This document shows positions 55,242-64,000 of a DNA stretch of 64,000 nt, piece by piece. The notes under the pieces were generated by a model. The model ran no database searches. It worked only from the letters and a program-made list of their open reading frames with translations, and was not told the origin of the DNA. The stretch spans positions 7,517,563 to 7,581,562 of the forward strand of contig NZ_CP023702.1 in the NCBI RefSeq assembly GCF_008704555.1, in the 5' to 3' direction. The stretch comes from Streptomyces nitrosporeus. GTDB taxonomy: Bacteria; Actinomycetota; Actinomycetes; Streptomycetales; Streptomycetaceae. How positions within the stretch are numbered: the stretch's first letter is position 1; each line of letters opens with the position of its first letter. The position numbers and the translations under genes were made by a program.

Positions 55242-55324
55242 GGCTCACAGACTACCGAGTCGCCCAAATGAGATGACTTCTTAATCCATTCCGGCTTGTG
55301 CGCGTGCGGGCTTGGCTGACGGCC

Positions 55325-56660
55325 ATGAGTACCGCGCCATCATCTTCTTCCTCTACGTCTCTTCCGGTTTCGCCGTCCCCGGCCCGGCTCCGGGCCGGGG
55401 CGGAGAGGTCCAGGCCGGCGGCTGACCCCGTCGTGCGGTCCCTGGGTCTGCTGATCGTCGTGAACGCGACAGGCAACGGCCTGTTCCTTGCTGTCAGCAT
55501 GCTCTGGTTCACCCGCGGGCTCGGCTACTCCACGGGCCGGATCGGCCTCGCGCTCACCCTCGCCGGGCTGTGCGGCGTTTTCGCCGCCTACCCCGCGGGC
55601 CGGGCCGCCGACCGGTACGGTGCCAAGGAGGTCCTCGCCGTCCTTCATGTCCTCCAGGCCGCCGCGATGGCCGCCTTCGCCTTCGCCGGCACCTATCCGG
55701 CGTTCGTCCTGCTGGCGTGCGCGGTCACCGCCGGAAGCAGGGCCAACGCCGCCGTGCGCAGCACTCTCTACGCGCACAGCCTGCCGGCCGCCACCCGCAC
55801 CCCCGCCCTCGGTCTGCTGCGCGCCGTCAACAACGCCGGCATCGGCGCGGGTGCCGCCCTCGGCGCCGGAGTCGCGGCTTTCGGCCACCACGGCGCCTAC
55901 CAGGGCCGCGATCCTCGCCAACGCCCTCACGTTCCTGCTGGCGCTGTTCCCCCTGCGCTCGGTCCGCGCCACGCACCCGGTCGCGGAGAAGCCCGTCACC
56001 GACCGGCCCGGCGGCTCCCGCCGGCCGAACCGCTCCGCTTCCCCCGGCCGCGGTCCGGGTGCACTGGGAGACCGCCCCTACCTCGCCGTCACGGCGCTCA
56101 ACGCGATCGTCAACATGCTCTACGTCGTCCTGGAGGTCGCTCTGCCGCTATGGCTCACCGGTTACACGAACGCCCCCCGCCCCCTGGTCGGCGTCCTCCT
56201 CGTCCTCAACACCGTCCTCGTCGTCACCCTGCAGGTCCGGGCCGGCCGCGGCGCCACCGAACTCCCCGCCGCGGCACGGGCTTTCCGCCTCGGCGGCCTG
56301 CTCACCGCCCTCGCCTGCGTCACGGCCGCCGCAGCCGCGCACCGCGCCCCGGCCGCCGCCAGCGTGATCCTCCTGGCGGCCGTCCTGCTCCTGACCCTGG
56401 GCGAGGTCACCTCCCAGGCCGGCAGCTGGACACTCGGCTACGCCCTGGCACCCGATCATGCCCAGGGCGCCTACCAGGGCGTCTTCCAGACCGGCATCTC
56501 CCTCACCCAGGCTCTGGGCCCCCTCGCGGTCACCACCCTCGTCCTGCCGCACGGCACCACGGGCTGGCTCGCGCTCGGTGCGGTGTTCGGCGGCGCGGCA
56601 CTCGCCCTGCCGCCGACGGCACGCCGAGCCGAGCGGCGCCGTCCCGTGCCGGACCCCTGA
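55325..56660 (+). pseudogene. MFS transporter, one-base frameshift
   Basis: From ATG 55325: GLLIVVNATGNGLFLAVSML, TGRIGLALTLAGLCGVFAAY then PAGRAADRYGAK (the MFS loop 2-3 motif), GLLRAVNNAGIGAGAALGAG. At 55903-55905 GGG is read where GG would keep the frame into AAILANALTFLLALFPL. The rest (helices 7-12, e.g. ALNAIVNMLYVVLEVALPLW) continues to 56660. About 444 residues after correction, a full 12-helix drug-exporter type. Natural partner of the ArsR-type regulator across the IS. Confidence 0.78.
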
Positions 56661-57074
56661 CCTCGCACGGCGGCCGCTTCGCCGCATCCGCCACGCGGCC
56701 GGACCGGTGCGCCTTCTGCGAGATCCGGCCAATCGGTTCCTTTGCGTCATCATCCGGTGACCTGGAGGTACGGACTGCGGGATGCGGATACACAGAGGGG
56801 TCGAAACGAGACCGAGGGTGGTCCGGGGGCGGAAGAGTGTGCTGACGATCAACACGGGAGCACTGCTCGCCGTCATCGTCTGCTGCGGCTGCGGCTGCGG
56901 CTGCGCCGGTGCGCCGAGGCCCGGAGCCGGAACGACGAGAAGCTGACCGTGATCACCGTGCTCGCTCCCGGCACCGTATCGCTCCGTCCCCGCCGGGCGT
57001 GGGCCTCGGCGGCCTCTGGGGCCGACTCGCCTTCGGCATCACCCATTCCTCCCGCTGGAAACGGAGCGCGCCTG
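56661..57074. other. Intergenic region
   Basis: 414 bp. The sequence around 56875-56905 is a run of GGCTGC repeats. A Lys/Arg-free short frame at 56870-56945 could be a degraded lipoprotein-like leader, but this is not supported. No terminator found. Confidence 0.3.
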
Positions 57075-57805
57075 ATGGCCGACCGCCGCCCACCGCCCCG
57101 CCGCCGGCCTGCGGCACGTCGTCCCGTACGCCGCAGCACGCCTCGGCGCCGGCGTCGTTCGCGCCGGCGGCAGCGCCAGGACACTCAGCTGCTCCTGCTC
57201 GGCTCCGGTGCCGTCGCAGGCCTCGCCCTGGTCTGGGCGGTGGTCTCCTGGCTGCTGGTCAACTGGTGGGTGCTGGTCGTACTCGGGGCCCTCGCCGCCG
57301 TCGGCACGGCGGTGCGGGTCCACCGGTACCGCCGGCAGCAGGCATGGACCGGGTACGGCAGCAGGCACTTCGCTACGGACTGCCGCAGCTGGACGCCCTG
57401 CACCACCGCGACTTCGAGTACGCGATCCGCGACCTGATGCTCCGTGACGGGTGCGCCGACGCCCGGCAGATCGGCGGGGCCGGCGACAACGGCGCCGACG
57501 TCCTGGCCACCGACCCCCTGGGCCGCACCTGGGTCATCCAGGCCAAGCACCGCAAGGACGGGGACCGCGGCTCAGCCGTCGGCACCCCCGACCTCCAACG
57601 GGTCAACGGCACCGCCCGCCAGCTGTACGGCGCCGACATCGTCCTGGTCGTCACCAACGGCCGTTTCTCCACCCGCTGCGCACCCCTGGCCCAGCAACTG
57701 CGCATGCACCTGGCCGACCGGCGCATCCTCGCGGCCTGGGCGAGCGGCGGACGTCCGCTGTGGGAACTCCTCCCGCGGATCCCCGCTCCCCGCAACGGCC
57801 GGTGA
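57075..57805 (+). pseudogene. Membrane-tethered Mrr-like restriction endonuclease, one-base frameshift
   Basis: ATG 57075 starts an Arg/Pro-rich cytoplasmic head (about 35 residues) and two hydrophobic helices (LLLLGSGAVAGLALVWAVVS; WWVLVVLGALAAVGTAV). After an indel at 57349-57353 the nuclease domain follows: QALRYGLPQLDALHHRDFEY, RQIGGAGDNGADVLATDPLG, WVIQAKHRKDGDRGSAVGTP. The D...QxK pattern (GADV / IQAKH) is the Mrr catalytic core. Relatives with the same head are common in Streptomyces and may act against foreign DNA. Confidence 0.75.
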
Positions 57806-57950
57806 CCGGGCGAGGTGCGGCCGGACCTTCACCTGGCAGCCGTGCGTTCACCCCGGCGGGTGTCAGGTGGCCGGCCGCCGTCGGCGTCCTGCCCTTCACG
57901 GAGCCGCGGTCCGTGCGAGGCCGGCGCCCGGCCGTCCGGTACGTACGGCG

Positions 57951-58442
57951 TCAGGTGGACCAGGGCACTGCCCCCGTGCGGCCGGAGGCGGGGCGGGCGC
58001 AGCGGAAGACGGTACCGCTTGTGGGCGGCCTTCTTCCGGGCGACGGCATGGGGCTGCCTCCGGGGAGCGGAAGCAGCCCCCGGGCCGGCTCGGGCCGCCT
58101 GCAGGAGCCGGCTCGGGCCGCCTCCGGCGGTTCCTTGCGACAGGGACCGAGCGGTCCTACGGGGCCGAGGCCTGCGGTGCACACGGTCGTCGTGCCGGTT
58201 CCGGTCAGATCGCCGTGGGAGATCCAGGTGCTCCCGGGCGGTGTCGTCCAGACCATGTGGCGGAGGCGGTCACCGGTCCTGACGTGGCGGCAGAGGTTTT
58301 GGGCCGCGTACACGCCCGGGCCGCCGGAGCCGACGGTGTCCGTGCGTCCGTCGCCGGTGATGCCGGCGAGGACGTCGCGTGCCGGGTCCGGCCCGCCAGC
58401 TGTGCTGGGTGCGACGGGTGTGTCGACGGTGTGTCTTCGCAT
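57951..58442 (-). pseudogene. FG-GAP/VCBS-repeat protein fragment
   Basis: One minus frame contains DVLAGITGDGRTDTVGSGGP and TPPGSTWISHGDLTGTGTTT, which look like the D-x-D/N-G-D calcium-binding turns of FG-GAP repeats found in secreted Streptomyces proteins. There is no signal peptide and neither end is defined, so it is probably a leftover. The flanks 57806-57950 and 58443-58517 hold nothing else. Confidence 0.4.
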
Positions 58443-58517
58443 GCGGAGCCGGGGTGCGGGGCGCCCTGGTGGGCGATCGCACGCTTCCGGCGGGCGGTGG
58501 CAGCGGGCAGGGTGGTA

Positions 58518-59562
58518 TCAGCGGCGGTCGCGGACCGCGCCCGGCCGTCGCCGGTCCGCCGCCGCGACCCCAGGTGCGCGACGGCCTCCTGCGCCCGGGC
58601 GGCAGCGCCCGGGCGTCCGTCGTGCAGCGGCCCGGCCCGGCCCCTCGGTGGCGGCGAGGAACACCACTGCGGACATCAGAAGAGCCGTGCCGGTGAGGAC
58701 GGCCGCGTTGAGCTGCTCGCCGAGGACCAGGACGCCGATGGCGGCCGCGGTGACCGGTTCCACCAGGGCGACGACGGAGGCTGTGGTCGCCCGCACAGCG
58801 CCGAGGCCGGCGAAGAACAACGTGTACGCCAACGCCGTCGGCACGGCCCCGAGGTAGAGAACCAGGCCCAGCGTCCACGCCGGTCGCCCCATGTCGGGCA
58901 GCAGGCCCTCCAGCAGAGCCGTCGGCAGAAGACAGACCGTGCCGACCGCGAAGCCGGTGACCGTGGACTCGAACACCCCATCGGCGTTATCCCGGCCGGA
59001 GAGGCGGCCCAGCAACGTCACGCCTGCGTAGCCGGCGGCGGAGAGCAGCGCGTAGCCGATGCCCGGCGCGGGAGCCGGTCCGGTGCTCCCGTCCGCACCG
59101 CCCGTCAGCAGCACCAGGCCGGCGACGCCGCTCGCCACCGCGGCAATTCCGGCGGCGCCGGCGCGCTCGCCCAGCGTGAGCCGGGCTCCGGCAGTCACCA
59201 GTAGCGGACCCGCGCCCAGGGTCACCACCGTGGCCACGGTCAGCCCGGCCTGCTGCACGGAGGCGAAGTAGGCCGTCTGGTACACCGCCAGCCGAGGCCC
59301 GTGATCAGGGCGCGCCGCGGGTTCGCCGCGAACGCCGCGCGCAGCGACAACGCTGTTCCCGGCCGCCGGGCCCGTCTGACAGGTGAGCTGCCAGGAGCAG
59401 CCCGAGTCCCGCCAGGAACCGCCAGAACGAGACCGAGACGGGGCCGATGCCGCCGACGTCGTACAGTACGGCGGCCACGGCACCGCCCGTGCCCCAGGCC
59501 GTGGCCGCGATCGCGACATGGAGAGCACCCCGCCGGACGGGCAGGGCGGAAGAGGACTGCAA
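58518..59562 (-). pseudogene. EamA (DMT) permease, frameshifted
   Basis: A TTG at 59562 (GAGGAG upstream) begins LQSSSALPVRRGALHVAIAA then TAWGTGGAVAAVLYDVGGIG, the start of a drug/metabolite transporter. Two indels (within about 59350-59385, and near 59290-59294) are needed to reach AVYQTAYFASVQQAGLTVAT and the second half (AVPTALAYTLFFAGLGAVRA; VALVEPVTAAAIGVLVLGEQ). After correction about 330 residues and ten helices. Co-oriented with the TetR gene upstream. Confidence 0.72.
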
Positions 59563-59657
59563 CGGAGGTCTCCTCGGTCGGTTGCCATACGATGTGTTCG
59601 TGGGCAACCCGTGCGGCCGTCCCGTGAAGCCGGGACGGCTCAGCACGACTGCCCGCC

Positions 59658-60342
59658 TCAGGCGGTGGGCGGCGGAGGCGTCAGGAACGGCTGCAGGTGA
59701 TCACCGTCCGACGCGGTGCCGCGTACGGCGTCCGGGACCGTGCCGGGCCCCGGCCCGGCGAGCCGGGCGACGAAGCCGTCGACCATGGCGGTCTGCACGT
59801 CCCGGGAAACCGTCCGGGATCGAAGAGGGCCTGGACGACGAGCCCGTGGACGAAGGCGACCGCGGCGGCGGCCAGTTGGCCGGTGTCGGCGTGCGGGGGA
59901 TCTGCCCGAGGCTGCGCGCCGTCTCGAGATGAGGACGAAAACCGGCGCGCAACCTCGTGTACCTGTCGCCCTGCTGGGCGGCCAGAGCCTCGTCGGCGAG
60001 GGACAGGTCCCAGGAGCTGACCCAGATGCGGTTACGGGCGGTGCCGGCCGGCGTGAGCGGCAGGATGTCGAGCAGCATGGCCCGCACGGTGGGCAGGCCG
60101 TCGGCGGGAGGAGTCCGGCGCGGGCGTCCCGCCGTGTCCTGTTCCAGCAGGTCCAGCGCGTGCGTGACAAGAGCCCGCTTGCTCGGGAAGTAGTGCGTCA
60201 GCATGCCGGTCGAGACACCCATGGCGGCGGCCACGGCGCGCAGTGTCAGACCGCCGAACCCCTTGGCGGCAAGGACGCGCCACACCGCCTCGGACATGTC
60301 CTTGCGGCGAGCCTCGTGATCTCCGGGTGCGGGCGGCGGCAT
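59658..60342 (-). pseudogene. TetR-family regulator, frameshifted C-terminus
   Basis: From ATG 60342: EAVWRVLAAKGFGGLTLRAV, AAAMGVSTGMLTHYFPSKRA (helix-turn-helix), then a helical ligand domain to RSLGQIP. Two indels (about 59820-59900) shift the rest, which ends DVQTAMVDGFVARLAGPGPG and a stop at 59658. Upstream, ACCAAACGCTTGTTACG (60358-60374) is a plausible operator for it and for the divergent acetyltransferase gene. Likely regulator of the EamA permease. Confidence 0.7.
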
Positions 60343-60450
60343 GGCGCTACCTACATACCAAACGCTTGTTACGCACCCTTTCGGCCACGTGCCCGCCGGC
60401 AGTCTCCCTGCCGGCGCTCCGGCCGGCCCGACCTGGAAGGCGGAACGCCC

Positions 60451-61432
60451 ATGCTCACCGCCCCGCTCGACGACCACGCGCAACTGCGCCCCTGGAGCCC
60501 TGGCAGGCGCCGGAGTTCCTGGCGCACATCGACCGGGCCCGCCCCCTGGTCGACCCATGGATCCCCTGGGCCTCGCTCACCACCGACCTGGCCACGGCCA
60601 CGGCCACCCTCCAGCGCTACGCCGACCTCTCGTCCGCCGACAACGGCCGGATATACGGGATCTGGCTGGACGGGGTGCTCGTCGGCGGCGTCATGTTCAC
60701 CCGCTTCGACACCTCCTCGGGGTGTGCGAGCTCGGCTGCTGGCTGGAGGAGGCCGGGCAGGGCCACGGGCTCGTGACCCGGGCGTGCAGGGCGCTGATCG
60801 ACTGGGCCTTCACCGAGCGCGGGATGAACAGGGTCGAGTGGTGGGCCTCCGCCGGCAACACCCGCAGCACCGCGTCCGCGCGCCGTCTCGGCATGACCCG
60901 GGACGGCGTGCTCCGGCAGCGCTACCCGTACCGCGGGCTGCGCCACGACAGCGAGGTGTGGTCCGTCCTGGCCCAGGAGTGGCCGCCGGCAGGGGACCGG
61001 TCCGCACCCTCGTCCGGCGACCGGGCGGAGATCGACCGCCTGGCGGACCTGTTCATGGGCTCCTTCACCAACACCGGGGGGAGGCACCCTGATCTGCAGG
61101 TGATCCGCGAACTGTTCGTCCCGGAGGGGACGATCGTCTCGAACACCGGAAACGATCCGGTGATCATGGATCTGGACGCTTTCATCGAGCCGCGTCAGAG
61201 AATGCTCACCGACGGGACCCTGACGGAGTTCTCCGAGTGGGAGGTCTCCGCGCGGACGGAGATCTTCGGATCCGTCGCTCACCGGTTCAGCGAGTACCGC
61301 AAGTCGGGCACCCGGGACGGAGTGCGCTTCGAGGGCCACGGCCACAAAACCACCCAGTTCCTACGGACCCGAGCCGGCTGGAGGATGTCCTCCATGGCCT
61401 GGGACGACGCACCGCACCGTCTCCCGGGATGA
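60451..61432 (+). pseudogene. GNAT acetyltransferase fused to a SnoaL/DUF4440-like domain, frameshifted
   Basis: ATG 60451 (GGAAGGCGG upstream). N-terminal RimJ/RimL-type acetyltransferase: LEPWQAPEFLAHIDRARPLV, GIWLDGVLVGGVMFTRFD, CELGCWLEEAGQGHGLVTRA, WWASAGNTRSTASARRLGM. It is followed without a stop by an NTF2-like domain (IDRLADLFMGSFTNTGGRHP ... GHKTTQFLRTRAGWRMSSMA). Two one-base losses break it: CCCC at 60489-60492 and GGGG at 60719-60722 should each have five bases. Confidence 0.7.
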
Positions 61433-62308
61433 CGCGCACCCGCCGGGTCCGCGGCAATGGTCCACCGAAGCCGACGCGACCGCGCGGATCACCGAACGGC
61501 TCCGGCTGCGCCGTGCCGTGGTCGTGCCGGCCACGAGGGCGAGGCCCAGGAGTCCGGTACGCAGCCGGCGGTGGACACGCTCGGCGCGGCGATCCTTTTG
61601 GAGGGCGGCTCGCCGGCAGGGCGGTACGCATACGGCCAGCCGGTCATCCGCTGCGTATGCAGGAGTTGCAACCCGTTGCCCCGCGGCCTCGACGCCATCG
61701 TGCTGCCGGTCCCCAACCGCACCGCCGCACGGCTCGTCAACGTCCTGCGCCCGCTCATGGCGCAGGACGTAGGGCGTGTGGTCCGTACCGGGGTCCTCGT
61801 GCCGCACGCCGTGGACAGCGATGATGACCGCCGAGCGACCAGTCCCTCCTCGTCCGGCGTGTCACCGCCGCCTTCCGGGCGCACGCCCCCGCAGAGCCCG
61901 TCGCCCCGCCGCGCCGGGCAGGGCCGTGACGCCTGCCGTCCCCCTCACCCCGCCGCCTCCACCGGCCCACGCCGGAGTGGGCGGCTTTGCTCGGTGAGGC
62001 GGAGACGAGGATCCCCGGTGGGGTCTCGCTGCCGCATCCGCTGCTGCGGCCGATGTTCGCGTCGGGGGTGAACCGCAGGTGGACCAGCTCGGCGCGAGGT
62101 GTGCCGCACGGGGCGCAGGTGCCCTCGCGGACGCCGTGCAGTACCTCGGCGTGGGGCCTTGGCCATGTGCCTCCTTGGCCGCCCGGGCGGCGGCGGGCTC
62201 GCCGGTCCGTCGGTCAGTCCGATAACTCTTCAACTTGTTGCGAAGTCCCCCCAGCCGCTGATAACTTTCCAACAAGTTAAAAAGTCGAATGGTGGGAGGG
62301 CGGACAGC
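61433..62308. other. Region with possible small minus-strand gene
   Basis: 876 bp. On the minus strand an ATG at 62166 (AAGGAGG three bases upstream), with one C removed from a CCCC run near 62152, gives MAKAHAEVLHGVREGTCAPC followed by GTPRAELVHLRFTPDANIGR. This has a zinc-ribbon-like CxxC but no known family. The 61433-61900 part has gene-like codon use in several frames and no identifiable product. The promoter repeats of the right-hand genes lie at 62221-62278. Confidence 0.4.
62221..62278. promoter_or_regulatory. Direct and inverted repeats upstream of the tap locus
   Basis: Direct repeats GATAACTCTTCAACTTG (62221-62237) and GATAACTTTCCAACAAG (62260-62276) start 39 bp apart. They overlap an inverted pair AACTTGTTG (62232-62240) / CAACAAGTT (62270-62278). 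This AT-rich block is the only one in the neighbourhood and lies 31 bp before the next start codon. It looks like a repressor-binding site, perhaps for a GntR-type Kor regulator. Confidence 0.55.
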
Positions 62309-62640
62309 GTGCTGCAGATCCAGCTGGGTGCCGAGCGGCCGGCTGACGCGGACGACCGCCTGGGGCGCGCCACGGTCGGATGGCATCCAGGGATGCCTGA
62401 GGACGAGGCATGGCAGGCGGGGCGCGGTGTGTGGAAGTTCAACGCCGACCGGGCTCTGTCCAGGACGAGGTGCAGATCATCAACACCGACGGCATCGTGC
62501 TCGCCGTCGCGAGGATTACCGGGATCTCCAAGCACGGCGACCGCTATGCCCTCGAGGGCGACCTGCTGCGCGGTGACCCGCGCGTGGGCCGGCCCACCCC
62601 GAGCCCACACCTGTCCCGCAACCCTGTTACCTACATCTGA
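62309..62640 (+). pseudogene. Small hypothetical protein upstream of tap, frameshifted
   Basis: GTG 62309 (GGGAGGG upstream): VLQIQLGAERPADADDRLGR, then EAWQAGRGVWKFNADRA. One base is missing near 62458, after which VQDEVQIINTDGIVLAVARI, SKHGDRYALEGDLLRGDPRV and a stop at 62640 follow. About 110 residues, no known domain. The spacing of 14 bp to the next ATG implies an operon with tap. Confidence 0.6.
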
Positions 62641-62654
62641 AAAGCCGCGGTGTG

Positions 62655-64000
62655 ATGAGCGACTTCGACGCGATCGACTCGCTGCTCGCCTCAGTGGGCC
62701 CCGAGGCAAAACTTCCGCAGGCTCAGGTGCGCCGTAGCCTGCGCGAACAGGCTGGTCTGTCGAAGGCGCAGGTGGCCCGCGCGCTCGGAATCAGTGCCTC
62801 CACACTGAGTGCGTGGGAGGCGGGCCGGGACCCGTCAGGTGAGACCCGGGCCAAATACGGCTACTTCCTCGACGGGCCTGGCCGCCAAGCTCGGTACGCC
62901 CGCGCACGCGAAGACGCCACCCCCGCCAAAGTCCCCGTCCGGCGGCACGGACAACGCCGAGCCCGACGAGGGTGTGTGATCCAACTGGCCGACAGCGAAC
63001 CGTGTGTGCTGTGCGGTCACCCGGCGGCCCAGCGGATGGCTGGGTTCGCCCAGCACCTGGACGCCGCGAATGCCACGCCGCCGCACCCGCGGCCGACGGC
63101 TCGGTGGAACCTGCCCCGCGCCGGCCGGAGCCTTCCGCCCCCGCGCCCCAGCGGCCCGCTGCCGACCGCCACCGCTCTACAGCCCGGCGCGCTGTGCAGC
63201 TCCCCAGCGAGTCAGCCGACCTGATCGGCCGATCGGTACGGGCCGCGCTCGAAGCACACGGCGGCGACGCGGAAGCGGCGACAGCGGCGCTGGTGAAGAA
63301 GGCGATCCCGGACGCGATGGCCCTGCTCGACGAGACACGCAAGGGCGGCAGGTACGACGTGATCGCCCATCCGTGGATGCCGGACATCCTCAAGAAGCAG
63401 TCCGCGCGCGGCCCCGACCAGGTGTGGGAAGCCGGCCGAAGTGGACGCGGACCGAACTGCCGCCCGGCGAGCACAAGGTGACCGCCCTCGACATCAACGG
63501 CGCCTACCTGTCCGCCCTCAAGACACACCTCCCACTGGGCCAGCTGGAGCACTCCACAGGATCCGACCACGACCACCGCCGGGCCGGCGTCACCTGATCA
63601 CCCCGGCGCGCTGGGACCACGACGACGTGCTGCCGAACCCGATCGGACAGCGCGACGAGCCGGGCCCCCTGTGGATCACCGAGCCCACACTGCGCCTCCT
63701 GCTGCGCCTGTCAGGCCCGAAGTACGGGCTGTGCGAGCCGCCCGAGATCCACGAGTCGTTCACCTCCGGAGCCACCGAGGGACTGCTGGAGAAGTTCCGC
63801 ATCGCACTCAAGGACGCCCGCGACACCGCGATCGCCACGGACGACGAGGTGACGCTGGAGTATGTGAAGGCGATGTACTCCAAGTTCGTCTCCACGATGG
63901 GAGCCTCGAACTACAACCGGGAACTCTACCGCCCGGACTGGTGCATCTGATCCGCTCCCAGGCGTTCGCCCAACCTGTGGATGAAGCCCTCAAGGCCCAC
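62655..64000 (+). pseudogene. tap: Telomere-associated protein Tap, partial and multiply frameshifted
   Basis: ATG 62655: MSDFDAIDSLLASVGPEAKL, then an XRE helix-turn-helix (AGLSKAQVARALGISASTLS). Further blocks in other frames match Tap: DVIAHPWMPDILKKQSARGP, KWTRTELPPGEHKVTALDIN then GAYLSALKTHLPLGQLEHST, GPLWITEPTLRLLLRLSGPK, YGLCEPPEIHESFTSGATEG, YVKAMYSKFVSTMGASNYNR. At least six indels occur (one at 62874-62876, where GGG should be GG). The gene runs off the window. Tap recruits the terminal protein Tpg to telomere DNA of linear Streptomyces replicons; tpg usually follows. Confidence 0.8.

Larger units (their letters stand above)
54424..55280 (-). mobile_element. IS5-family element (IS427-like), apparently intact
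   Basis: 857 bp. Ends GAAGTCATCTCATTTGG (54424-54440) and its exact inverted copy (55264-55280), flanked on both sides by TTA (54421-54423, 55281-55283). The 3-base duplication fits IS5-family insertion. Two overlapping minus-strand frames encode the transposase. Clean ends and duplication indicate a recent insertion between the ArsR-type gene and the MFS gene. Confidence 0.9.

Noticed and set aside
1..64000. CRISPR arrays, tRNA or rRNA genes
   Set aside because: No regularly spaced repeats, cloverleaf sequences or rRNA-like stretches were seen.

Overview
The window is high-GC actinobacterial DNA and almost certainly comes from a Streptomyces. The codon bias, TetR/MerR/ArsR regulators, HelD, many families of unknown function typical of Streptomyces, and above all a telomere-associated protein (tap) gene at the right edge support this. 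Tap maintains the ends of linear Streptomyces replicons, so the window probably lies in a chromosome arm or linear plasmid close to a telomere. The density of dead mobile elements fits that setting. No tRNA, rRNA or CRISPR array was seen.

Left part (1-34.5 kb). Accessory genes alternate with decayed insertion sequences (IS1182, two IS5-type, a Tn552/TniA-like element with its serine recombinase, one MITE-like element). Main blocks: (i) 6.4-11.4 kb, a tightly overlapping five-gene operon of UbiA-type prenyltransferase, cytochrome P450, O-methyltransferase, DUF6875 protein and Mpo1/DUF962 protein, which looks like a small natural-product pathway; (ii) 12.7-14.1 kb, a DUF6042 protein coupled to a small P-loop kinase; (iii) 14.7-16.6 kb, two tandem Imm5-like proteins divergent from a double-MerR regulator; (iv) 16.7-23.6 kb, a minus-strand set of methyltransferases, NUDIX proteins, an ABC exporter and a 46-residue peptide ORF coupled to it; (v) 24-28 kb, HelD coupled to an AraC-acetyltransferase fusion, then TetR with a collapsed ABC transporter and an intact palindromic operator.

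Middle (34.6-46 kb). A secreted von Willebrand A adhesin-like protein, a NUDIX hydrolase, an orphan P450, then a complete persulfide/sulfide detoxification regulon: a CstR-like repressor, two metallo-beta-lactamase/rhodanese fusions, two more rhodaneses and a TauE/SafE permease. Six copies of a 16-bp ATACCC-N4-GGGTAT operator stand in front of the transcription units.

Right part (46-64 kb). A DUF6461/DUF4265 pair, an IS110/IS5 graveyard, a DUF4157 (eCIS core) protein with an unassigned C-terminal domain, and an ArsR-type regulator separated from its partner MFS transporter by an apparently intact IS5-family element with inverted repeats and a TTA target duplication. Then come an Mrr-like nuclease, an EamA exporter with TetR regulator, an acetyltransferase fusion, and tap. 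From 55.3 kb to the end nearly every gene needs one or more single-base corrections, mostly at short G/C runs, to read through. This is either indel error near a contig end or real decay.

Two window-wide signals stand out. Several dead mobile elements and the dead ABC transporter differ from remembered family sequences mostly by changes of the A:T to G:C transition type. Single-base indels are concentrated towards the tap end.
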